A DNA stretch of 64,000 nucleotides from Dipteronia dyeriana (lineage: Eukaryota > Streptophyta > Magnoliopsida > Sapindales > Sapindaceae): positions 84,995,819 to 85,059,818 of the forward strand of contig CM065295.1 in NCBI GenBank assembly GCA_032871835.1, given 5' to 3'. Positions 21,769 to 32,500 of this stretch are shown piece after piece. Position numbers and translations under genes: made by a program. The stretch's first letter is position 1. Each line of letters begins with the position of its first letter. Under the pieces are notes generated by a model. That model saw only the letters and a program-made list of their open reading frames with translations. It ran no database searches and had not been told where the DNA came from.

Positions 21769-24700
21769 TTACTGTTTTTTTTTTGGCCTGATCTCGATCC
21801 CTTGGATGAGAAGCCCATCCTTCATTCCCGCATTAATAGTCATTAACAATTCATTATCTTCATCACCTCTATTGAAAAATTCACCCAATTCACTCTCCAA
21901 CCACCCATCTGCTCTCTTTTTCGGATAAAAACGATCATAGTCCCCGTCTTCCGGCTCCGGGAATAAAACTACATAGTCCTCGTCTTGCTGGTCTAGAGAG
22001 AAACCATCATAGTCCCCGTCTTGCGGCTCGCCGTCTAGCTGGTCTGGGGAGAAACCATCGTACTCCCCGTCTTGCTGCTCCCAATGAAAAGAAATAGTTC
22101 GGTTTTGGCCATTATTACTTCCAGCAAGTCCAACAGCGGCTTCTGCCGCCGCAGAATATTTGGAAAACATACGGAATTCAGCCAACACAAGGTAAGCTAC
22201 GTAAGTTGTCATAGGGGATAGAAGTGAAGTACAAATCTTGCCACCAATTTCAAGCGGATTTTCCTCTGCACGCACGACCACTTCGGGGAACCTTTTTTTT
22301 TTTTTTTTACAGGTAGGGAATCAAGTTGGAAAAAATAAGACAACTTTATTTTTACAGCATAGGCAATCAAGTTGTGAAAAATAAGACAATGATAAGAAGC
22401 AACAAAGAATTAGGTAGGAAAACATACCTACAATCTGGTATGTAAAACCGATGCTTGGCCTCGGGTATGGAATACCAATTCCACGCGAAACCATCATCAG
22501 CATCATCAAGATTGAGTCCCCTGGCAGACATCATGTAACATTTCTTTCCACTTGAGAGGTCAAACCAAAAGCTCTGTTCAATCCGTCAATTAAACAATCA
22601 GAAATTCCTCCAACTTTTTCCCACAAAACAAACAAACACTAGATCAATTTACAATTACCAAATCCGAAACTCCGATCACGCCAAAAACCAAATATCAAAA
22701 TATCAATATCATAATACATAACATGCAAACGTAAATCCCTAGTATATTTCAAACCTATAAATTACCATTTTGCCGTTGTGAATGAGATTGTGACACCGAC
22801 AGATGCGGAGGTAGAGCTCCTTCTTGGACAATCCCAACCACGTAGAAGGAGAAGGCGAAGGCGAACCGGGGACGGATCCAGTGTCCGAGATCGCAGACAA
22901 GTAATCAGGAGGCAGGAAGCGGTCCCAAACGACGTCGGAATCGGCAGCGGATCTGAAGGCTGTAGACACACAAGTAGGGCTGGCAATTCGGGTTCGTGGG
23001 TCGGGTTGACCTCAACCCGACACGACCCGAATAGAATTAACCATTAACCCGACACGACCCGTTTAATTAAATTGGTTAATCATCTGAAACCCAACACGAT
23101 ACGAATAAATACACGGGTTAAACGGGTTGACCCGTCACACGTTTAATAATCTAATCGAATCTTAATGGGTCGGATTTGACCCGTGTGACCCGTATAACCC
23201 GTATAACCCGAACCCATTTAACAAATTTGCCTAACATTTAAAAAAAAAAATCATATTAATCTACCACAAATACATCAAACCTTATAGAGTAATAAATTTT
23301 AATAATTCAATCCAATCCAATCAAATCCAATCTAATATCATTAAATAATGCAACAAATATAAAATTAAATACAGTCATCCCAAAAGATAAATATAGTTAT
23401 CCACTTATCCATAGTCCTTACAAAGTAAAAAAAAAAATGAATCCATACAGTCATCCATAATCACAAATTGGTCCAAATTGTTATCCAAAGAAATTGATGG
23501 ATTGAAAAGAAATTGCCTTCCTCTCTCTCCCAAACTTGGAATAACGTCATTGTTTGAACTTGAATCCATAGATTTTGCCGCAAAACAACATATAAATGCA
23601 ACACAATTCAAGACTTACCAAGCCATAATTTTGTAAGTCTACAAAGTTACTAAACTAATGTCCTGAAAACATTTCCATTTCACTAAACAAAACAGTCCAA
23701 AAAATTATTGTAAAAATTCATTAACCACCAAGAGCAGCACTGATTTAGATCGTAAGTATTGCATTTTGGGTAAAAATTGATAAAATGAGCATTCTAATTA
23801 CAATTATTAGTTAACTCGAATAGACGTTCTCTTGCAAGACTGCCTAACAATCAGTTATCTTTCAGAGTAAAATGAGCATTCTCAATTCGTGCTCTTGTAG
23901 GACTGCCTGCTCATCAAAGGTTCAGTCTATCCACCACAATTCCACAAACACAGCCAAACAAAGGGAGTTTCGACACTAAAAAGAAACCAAGCAAAGGGTA
24001 TACTACTGTTCATCTTCTTCACACAGCCAAACCCACAAACACAAAAATAATTCTATATTCAAACAACATTTGGATTCCGTTTCAAACCCTAAAAAATTTC
24101 CATAAAATAAATGTCATATGGAGTTTCAACACTAAAAAGAAACCAAGCAAAGGGTAGAGTTTTAATTACCTCTAGAAAATCTCAGTAGCCGGTGACGGAG
24201 ACGACAGGTGAGGGACGATGAGCAACCAAGCAGTTCTGATGACAGGAACGACGACGACGACGACGACGATGATGTGGGAGAGCCGAAGAGGAGGTTGGCG
24301 ATCTGTCGATGAGAGTGATAGAAGGCGACTGAGACTCTGAGACGACGACGACAGGTGAGGGACAAAGACGACGACGTGGGAGAGCCGGAGAGGAGGTTGG
24401 CGATCTGTCGATGAGAGTGATAGAAGGCGACTGAGACTCTGAGACGACGACGACGGGTGAGGGACGATGACGACGACGACAGGTGAGGGACGACGACGAC
24501 GACGACGATGTGGGAGAGCCGGAGAGAAGGTTGGCGACTTGGCGATCTGTCGATGAGAGTGAGGCGTGAGCGACTGAAAGTGTTAGGGTGAGGAGTGAGG
24601 CAGTGAAGCCAGTGAGCGATTGAAAGGGTTAGGGTTAGGGTTAGGGTTTGGGTTAAAACTTAAAAGAATGTTTATATAGTATGCTAAAATTTATTTTCAG

Positions 24701-25012
24701 TCCCTGTAATAATAATAATTATAAATGTATCTGTAAAACTATACGGGTTAAACGGGTCACCCGTGAACCCGTGTATCCAAACCCGACACGACCCGTTTAA
24801 TAAACGGGTTAAACGGGTTGACCCGATTACAACCCAAACCCGTTTTAAAGCCAACCCAACCCGTTTATTGACCTCGGGTTCGTATCGGGTTGACGGGTTA
24901 CGGGTCAATTTTGCCAGCTCTACACACAAGCCAAGCGGCAAGCATCGCGAGGGTTGGTGAAGGAGATCACGGCTGCTATGCAACCCTCCGGTAACGCTAA
25001 CATCCCACTCAT
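21769..25012 (-). CDS. F-box protein of the PP2-B (phloem protein 2-like) type, exon 1 disrupted by a hAT element
   Basis: Exons (minus strand): 24931-25012 plus 22766-22974 (one exon, split by the transposon), 22428-22573, 21769-22291. Without the insert the lengths sum to 960 nt, 319 residues, no stop. The start is ATG 25012. The F-box has LPEGCIA, then NPRDACRLAC, and after the insert FRSAADSDVVW and FLPPDYLS. The PP2 part has SKKELYLR, GKKCYM in exon 2, an EIGGKI strand and the C-terminal DGWLESELGEFFN...GLLIQGIEIRPK. Family role: substrate adaptor of an SCF ubiquitin ligase, with a lectin-like PP2 domain. Unusual: three acidic repeats DG(E/D)YD-G-F inserted in exon 3. With the hAT element present the product would be truncated inside the F-box unless the insert is spliced or excised. 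Confidence 0.85.
22975..24922. mobile_element. Non-autonomous hAT-type element inserted in the F-box exon
   Basis: The terminal inverted repeats are TAGGGCTGGCAA (left) and TAGAGCTGGCAA (right end, complement), flanked by the perfect 8-bp direct repeat CACACAAG (22967-22974 and 24923-24930). The 8-bp duplication and TAGGG terminus are the hAT signature. The ends are rich in ACCCGT / ACGGGT motifs in both orientations (22990-23215 and 24745-24905). No transposase was recognised. The interior holds a CGA-rich minisatellite (24200-24580) and a short GGGTTA array (about 24628-24655). Confidence 0.88.
24200..24580. repeat. ~105-130-bp minisatellite with CGACGACGA tracts inside the hAT element
   Basis: Three copies of a unit starting GTGGGAGAGCCG (about 24274, 24379, 24509) and containing GGTTGGCGATCTGTCGATGA, separated by CGA/GAC triplet runs and GGTGAGGGAC. 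Low-complexity Ser-rich frames on the minus strand (24162-24365) come from this repeat. Confidence 0.8.
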
Positions 25013-25137
25013 CACCACCAAAGCAATAAATGAAAATGGACTAATAAGAAAAGTCGGACTCAAAGACTAGAGAGAGGTGCGCTGTTATTCGAGAAAATTT
25101 CACATTACAGACAAATAAGCTCAAATGAAAACACTAG

Positions 25138-25447
25138 TAAATGAAAAGCTGATAGGGATTAGGGCTTAAGGGCATTTCGGATTTTGTATCAGGCATATTT
25201 GTTATTTGTGAATTATTTTCAAAAAGACTGTGGTTTTGAATTTTTCAAAATTGTTTTAATTTTTTTTAAAAAAAAACTTTTTTAAAATTGTTTATTAATT
25301 GTTTCAGAATTATGAATTTACAGTACGTTATAAATCAAACTCCATTAATCTATTTATATATTTACAATTTTAAAGTAATATAGTATTTAAGGTTAATGAC
25401 AATTTTATCCTTTTTAAAAATTTTAAGCAACACCACAAGACGAAACC
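25138..25447. repeat. Direct repeat A (empty-site copy)
   Basis: This ~310-bp block (GATAGGGATTAGGGCTTAAGGGCATTT ... TTTAAGGTTAATGACAATTTTATC) recurs at 28060-28575 with many small differences. It precedes the 477-bp tandem array. It has no LTR-type ends or primer site. Confidence 0.7.
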
Positions 25448-27410
25448 GATGAAATTATGACTTTTGACACTTAATTGTTGGTTCAAGACTATCATTATCG
25501 TAATAAATTAAATTTTAAAAACACAAAGCAAATGAAATTTCTAAATATCTTTACTTTTTTATATATTTTTTACTTTAATGTTTCAATTATTATTATTTTT
25601 TTTATCTAGAATTGACCTCCAAGGGAGGTCGCCATTCATGTTTTTTTTTTTTATTAAAACTGTATGGATCTAGGATTTTAATATGAGAGAAACACAACGG
25701 AAAAAATGAGAGGTTTATTTAATACCCTTAAATAAAATCCAATGCCCTTAAAATATGGATCTTGGATTTTAATGGCGAGGCATATGTGTTGAGTCGGAGA
25801 AGATAAACAATAAATCTCAAATCACAATTTAGACTTTCATAATGTGAAAAAAAAAAAAATCAACAGTAGATCTTGGATTTTCATGGCTAGGCATGCGTGT
25901 TGATTCGGAGAAGATGAACAATAAATCTCAAGAATATCAAATTATGGCTTTTGATACTTGTTTTAATTGTTGTTTCAAGACTATTATTATCTTAATAAAT
26001 TAAATTTTAAAAACACTAAAGTAAGTATCCTTATTTTATATATATATTTTACTTTAATGTTTCAATTATTATTATTTTTTTTATCTAGAATTGACCTCCA
26101 AGGGAGGTCGCCATTCATGTTTTTTTTTTTATTAAAACTGTATGGATCTAGGATTTTAATATGAGAGAAACACAACGGAAAAAATGAGAGGTTTATTTAA
26201 TACCCTTAAATAAAATCCAATGCCCTTAAAATATGGATCTTGGATTTTAATGGCGAGGCATATGTGTTGAGTCGGAGAAGATAAACAATAAATCTCAAAT
26301 CACAATTTAGACTTTCATAATGTGAAAAAAAAAAAAATCAACAGTAGATCTTGGATTTTCATGGCTAGGCATGCGTGTTGATTCGGAGAAGATGAACAAT
26401 AAATCTCAAGAATATCAAATTATGGCTTTTGATACTTGTTTTAATTGTTGTTTCAAGACTATTATTATCTTAATAAATTAAATTTTAAAAACACTAAAGT
26501 AAGTATCCTTATTTTATATATATTTTTTACTTTAATGTTTCAATTATTATTATTTTTTTATCTAGAATCGACCTCCATGGGAGGTCGCCATTCATGTTGT
26601 TTTTTTAATTAAAACCGTATGGATCTAGGATTTTAATATGAGAGAAACACAACGGAAAAAATGAGAGGTTTGTTTAATGACTTTAAATAAAATCCAATAC
26701 CCTTAAAATGTAGATCTTGGATTTTAATGGCGAGGCATATGTGTTGAGTCGGAGAAGATAGACAATAAATCTCAAATCACAAATTAGATTTTCATAATGT
26801 GAAAAAAAAAAATCAACAGTAGATCTTGGATTTTTATGGCTAGGCATGCGTGTTGATTCGGAGAAGATGAACAATAAATCTCAAGAATATCAAATTATGG
26901 CTTTTGATACTTGTTTTAATTGTTGTTTCAAGACTATTATTATCTTAATAAATTAAATTTTAAAAACACTAAAGTAAGTATCCTTATTTTATATATATAT
27001 TTTACTTTAATGTTTCAATTATTATTATTTTTTTATCTAGAATCGACCTCCATGGGAGGTCGCCATTCATGTTGTTTTTTTAATTAAAACCGTATGGATC
27101 TAGGATTTTAATATGAGAGAAACACAACGGAAAAAATGAGAGGTTTGTTTAATGACTTTAAATAAAATCCAATACCCTTAAAATGTAGATCTTGGATTTT
27201 AATGGCGAGGCATATGTGTTGAGTCGGAGAAGATAGACAATAAATCTCAAATCACAAATTAGATTTTCATAATGTGAAAAAAAAAAATCAATAGTAGATC
27301 TTGGATTTTCATGGCTAAACATGTGTGTTGATTCGGAGAAGATGAACAATAAATCTCAAATCACACTTTAGGCTTGCATAACAAGACAAAAAATCAACAC
27401 GACAAATCTT
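25440..27410. repeat. Tandem array, four units of about 477 bp
   Basis: The anchor GACCTCC occurs at 25614, 26093, 26570 and 27045, so periods are 479, 477 and 475 bp. Each unit contains a short hairpin (GACCTCC-nnG-GGAGGTC type) and two related sub-blocks ending GATGAACAATAAATCTCAA or GATAAACAATAAATCTCAA. Units 1 and 2 share variants (CTCCAAGG) that differ from those shared by units 3 and 4 (CTCCATGG). The last unit decays after about 27360. No gene is present; short frames across it repeat with the array. Confidence 0.9.
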
Positions 27411-28059
27411 GAAATGTTCATAATAAGTATCGGAAAGATTTAAAAAAGTTTTAGAAAGACATAAAAATCTCGAAAACTACATGAAACATCTCGTGCGGTA
27501 TTTTCGAGACTTTTTAGATACCTTTAAGACTTTTCAAGTAATTTTCGAGATTTTCATATAATTTCGAGACTTTTTAAGTATTTTCGAGACTTTTCATATG
27601 TTTTTAAGAGTTTTCAGGTAATTTCTCATATTGGTGTTTAATATCAATACTTTATTATGATATTATGGTGATGTATTTATATATTATTTTTTTAAAGTGT
27701 TTTGTGTGAGTTTTCCTATTGCCCGTTTTATTTTTAAAAAAATACATTTTCTTTTCTTAGTAAAAATGAAGTTTGTTTGTAATCGAAGAAGAAGATCATG
27801 ATCATATATATTCATATATAATTATTATTTTTTTTATTTTTTTTATTCCATATTATATATATAATTGTTTAACATGGTATAAATATAAAATTACTTATTT
27901 TCAGACAATTTTACATTTAAAAAATAAACGTATTGACAATACATTCGGATGTGAGGAAAAAAAATATCATTCAAGTTTATATTTCAGTCTCTATTCAGTT
28001 TTTAGAAAAATTCAGGAATGTTCAGTCTTCAGACAAAAAAAAAACAAACAACCCCAACA
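27411..28059. other. No gene: AT-rich sequence with a short degenerate repeat
   Basis: 27480-27620 contains about six imperfect copies of TTTTCGAGACTTTTCAAGTA. 27780-28050 is AT-rich and resembles the TTCAGT-containing blocks at 61940-62110 and 63350-63510. Confidence 0.5.
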
Positions 28060-28575
28060 TATGAAAAACTGATGGGATTAGGGTTTAAGGGTATTTTAGA
28101 CTTTGTATCAGGCATGTTGGTTATTTTTGAAAAATCTGTTCTTTTCGAATCTTTCATAACTTTTTAAAAATAAAAAAAAAACCTTTTTCAAAATTGATTA
28201 TTAATTGTTTCAGAATTATGAATTCAAAAATAATTGATTCAGAACCATGAATTTATGATATTTTATAAATCACAACTCCATTAATCTATTTATATATTTA
28301 CAATTTTAATGTAATATATTATTTAAGGTAAGAGTAATGTTAGATATTACATCTAAAATCATAATTTTTACATTATAATATATATAACAGCTGAGGTGTC
28401 AATTTATGAGTGGATATATATTAATGATGTCTTATATCACATATCTATATATTCATTCATCAATTCACATCAACCGCCACACGTGTTATGATTTTAGATG
28501 TGATATCTAATATTACTCTTGAGGTAAATGACAATTTTATCTTTATTAAAAAATTAAAACAAAATGACAAGATGA
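28060..28575. repeat. Direct repeat B (copy interrupted by a MITE)
   Basis: Second copy of the block at 25138-25447, interrupted at 28332-28518. Sequence on both sides of the insert (ATTTAAGG ... GGTAAATGACAATTTTATC) is continuous in copy A. Confidence 0.7.
28332..28518. mobile_element. 187-bp MITE, Mutator-like (9-bp target duplication)
   Basis: The terminal inverted repeats are about 34 bp with two mismatches: GAGTAATGTTAGATATTACATC on the left, complement GAGTAATATTAGATATCACATC on the right, both followed by TAAAATCATAA. They are flanked by TTAAGGTAA (28323-28331) and TTGAGGTAA (28519-28527). The related block at 25138-25447 has the uninterrupted site, which independently supports insertion. 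Confidence 0.88.
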
Positions 28576-29551
28576 ACAACTTGTTTCGGTCTATCTTTTG
28601 AAAAACCTCTATTTATAAAAGGTTTAATTACGGTAGATCTATTAGAAATAGAGTTTATATATATATAGAACTCATATAAATGTGTGTTGAGCATTTGAAG
28701 CGGGAGAAAGCTCAACCAAATAAATACGAAATGACTCATGAGATTGTTGGTTCGATACATGTCCCTAAATCCTTGAATAATTGTGATTTAAAAAAAAAAA
28801 AATCAAGAATACAATCCCTTACATTAAATTGTCAGTTTAACTAAGGACTCACAAATAATATAATAATAATAGAAGTAAAAGAAAATTCGTTAATTAATAG
28901 ATCAACAAATAAAAAAGTAACTATGCCAATTAAATTAATAATATAAAATATATCAGGCTCATAATAATATTATTAATAAAATTGATATCAAAATGAATGA
29001 ACAATGATATTTTGATTTAATAATTTATGCAAACAGTTATAGACATGACAATATTCATACATCTGCCTCTAATTGTATATGCAACCCTATAGTATATACA
29101 CCCCATAAACTGTCATTTAATTTAGGCCCCGATGTGCTAATCCTGATCACTGCAACTGATCAATATTCTTCAGTCCGAGTGATTTACAATACTCCTTGTC
29201 ATTGTTATTATTATTATTTTCAATAGATAGAGAGCTCTTTTTAATGATGAGTAAATTCTTACTATACACTAGTTCTATTCAAACTAATATACCATGGAAA
29301 AATCTCATTCAAAAGGAATCCTGAGTAGGCTTGAATCGAATCAAATCAATTTATTATTTAGATAAAAATATTTATAATTTGAGGGACTAATGTACAGTAG
29401 TCCTGATCTATATTGCCTTGTTCTCTAATAAAAGTGATGGGGAAAAAATTATTCATATATGTATTTCTGGGAATAGAACAAATAAATGAAACAACATTCA
29501 TTGACATTATACTGGTTAAATTGAGATTCCTGGTCCTATAATCTGGACTAT
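28576..29551. other. No gene: intergenic, 3' flank of the fusion-enzyme gene
   Basis: AT-rich. On the minus strand an AATAAA (complement of 29350-29355) lies about 200 bases past the stop codon of the fusion gene and could be a polyadenylation signal. Nothing else was recognised. Confidence 0.4.
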
Positions 29552-32500
29552 TCACCATGCTTTTCCAGCTGAACCAAATAGATGCATCTTCTCCGCGACA
29601 ACAGCTTTCATGGCTTCTTTTGCAGACTCCATAACATGGACAAGATCCTTCTTGGGGCTACTCAAAGACTCCATATAAGCCTTCCTAACCTCGGTGTTTA
29701 CATTGAATTTTCGCACCCCTCTCTCAATACAACCCTATTCAATGCAGTCAAGAACAGATTCGCCAATGTCAGTTTATGCTTTCATTTGAGTTCAAAAATA
29801 TGCATGTATTGTGTGGATATATCTTTCAAGTTTTATATTACCAATACCAGCCAGATGACCAGATTTACCGGATTTACCTTGACAAGTTCCTTGGACAAGC
29901 CAGAGGCTCCATGAAGCACCACAATAACACCATTCTTTGAGCACAAGGTGTGCAGATCCTAAACACAGGGAAAGAGAAAATGAGCACCAAGGTACTAAGC
30001 CACTAGGGATGCAGATAAGGCTGAAATCACGACCATATAACAGTCAAAAGAATTCAACAACACACGTAAATACTGATAATATCCTCATGTAGTACTGATT
30101 TTAATCTACCAGAATGTAGAACAAGTACAAAAAAATGGCTGCTTTTAAGCTTAAACATTGTATGCAGTCCTTTCAACCTTTTAGAGAAATAAATAGTAGT
30201 GTGCTAAATGTATGACATGAATACTTGACCTTAAGCAAATCAAGTCTGAGATTCGGGCCACTTGGAGGGTATTTTCCATGGACATTTCCAATACACACAG
30301 CCAAAGCATCTATACCTGTCTCATCAATGAACTCTTGAGCCTGAAATTCATGATATCGGTTATTATGAAATTGGCAATGTAAACTATGCATGAAGCTGTT
30401 TGTTATAATTAGATGGCATCATAACCTGATTAACATCAGTCAGCTTTGCATCGTAATCTTCAACGGTTAAATCATCCTCTGTTCCTGACAATCTCCCTAA
30501 TTCAGCTTCCACAAGCAAACATTTTGAGTGGGCCAAAGAAGATATGTACTTCGTGTACAAGATATTATCCTTGAAGGAGAGATGTGAACCATCTACCATG
30601 ACAGAATCAAATCCCTGAAATGGTTGGATTTGGAATGAAATTTCAGATAACAATGATTGGATTTAAGAAGCTCCTTAACACTTATGAATACTGTCTTGCT
30701 AACTGAATGAAGAAAACAAGCTAAGAGCTAACTCACCAACTCAAGAGCTTCCATCAGCTCTGGCTTTGAAGTTCCATGGTCAAAGTGTACAGTAATGGGA
30801 ACCTGCCAGACATGCATATGCACATTACCTCCTATTCTTGTATGTATAAGCAGTGCGAAAATATGTCATTCAAATGGATTTATTTTACAATTCTGGACTA
30901 GCAAGGTTTAACCCTGAATTAAAACTCAAGTCACTTTATTTCATTTAATTTATCAGGGTGGCCAATGTCATAAACAACCAATGAGATCATATAAACTATG
31001 CAGCAATATATACATTAATGGCCTAGTAAGACTCGCTGCTAGATAAATACAAAATAAGTAGTGCATTACAGTTATGCTTTTTAAATATATTTGTTCGGCA
31101 CCCTTACTTTCTTTTTATTTATATTAAAAAAAAACGAAATGCCACTTACACTGGCTTGTTCAGCAGCAGAGATACAGCAAGCAACCAATGGAATTCCTCC
31201 TTGCTTTAAGGCGCTAGGGTGAATCTGAATAGATTAAGTACATAACTTATAAATTTGCTAAAATTTAGATATGAAGAAGAAAAAGAATAACACCATGAAT
31301 AATTATTCTAAACCCGAATGCATATTCAGTGTTCAAAAGAACAAAGTTTTCAATGTTAACTGAAAAATTGAGCTGAGATGGAGACTGTCTGTGTGTGTGT
31401 TGTGTGTGTTGTGTGTGTGTGTGTATGCATACTCAGTGTTCAAAAGAACAAAGTTTTCTACTGTTAACTGAAAAATGGGACTGAGATGGAGACTATGTGT
31501 GTGTGTGTGTTTTCTACAATGAATGCCTCTAACCTGTAAAATGGCAGGGCTATGTTCTTCCTCTGCTGCAGCAACAACTGCCTCAACTCCTTCCATGTTA
31601 TAAACATTGAATGCTCCAACGGCATATTCACCTTTTTCTGCATTCTTTATATAGAATAATAATGTCAGTATTATATGATTAAATCATTATTGAACTCTTT
31701 ATGTTTGACCCTTACAAGAAGGAGCTCCTTTGATGATGAAAGTCTGACGGGGCGAGCCCAAGATCTCACTACTTTTGCAAGTGCGTTACCGTCGCCAACA
31801 TTACCTATGGAAAATTTTGAATTTTAATGTTTCAAAAACACCATCTACACAAATATTGCAGAAACAGATAAAGATAAGAACCCAAATATACCAGGGAACA
31901 CAATGTATGGAACTCCTGGGTGTCTACTCTCAGGACCTAGCTGCCACAGGGGAACACCGGCAAGGGCTTGTCCAACTATTTTGGCACGTTTGGCTTCTAG
32001 AGCTTGCGTAGCAAGGTCTGAGGAGGTAATTCCACCCTGGAAAAAAAGGCATCGGGATAAGTATATAGATAACATTAAGCACTGCAACACACCCCCTCAC
32101 ATGCTAGACCAACGGGCGAGCCCAAACACAAACACACAACAAATTCATATAACAAGTAATAAATTCAAATAATCATGTGAGGAGACTTGAATCTAGGACT
32201 CTTGGGATAACAATGCTACAATACCATGTTAGTAACCACCAAACCTAAAAGTTTAAGCTAATAGGAAAGGGCCCAATGATAGTATTTAAACACTCTAACA
32301 TGCTTAATAATTAAGTTGCATTCTTTTCATGCCTATTAATGATTAAAACAGAAAATATAACCAGAGAATATATTAAAACAGAAAATATAACCAGAGAATA
32401 TCTCAGGGGAAATGGCCTTGTTCAATTATACAATAATTTAGAATCTATAATTTCCACAGAAGGGATATAACTAATAAAAAAAAAAGGCAACTGCCGATAA

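Noticed and set aside
24162..24365. Ser-rich minus-strand frame in the hAT element
   Set aside because: Produced by CGA/TCG triplet repeats of the minisatellite.
25138..28575. The direct repeats as LTRs of a retrotransposon
   Set aside because: No TG...CA ends, no primer-binding site or polypurine tract, and only a tandem array between them.
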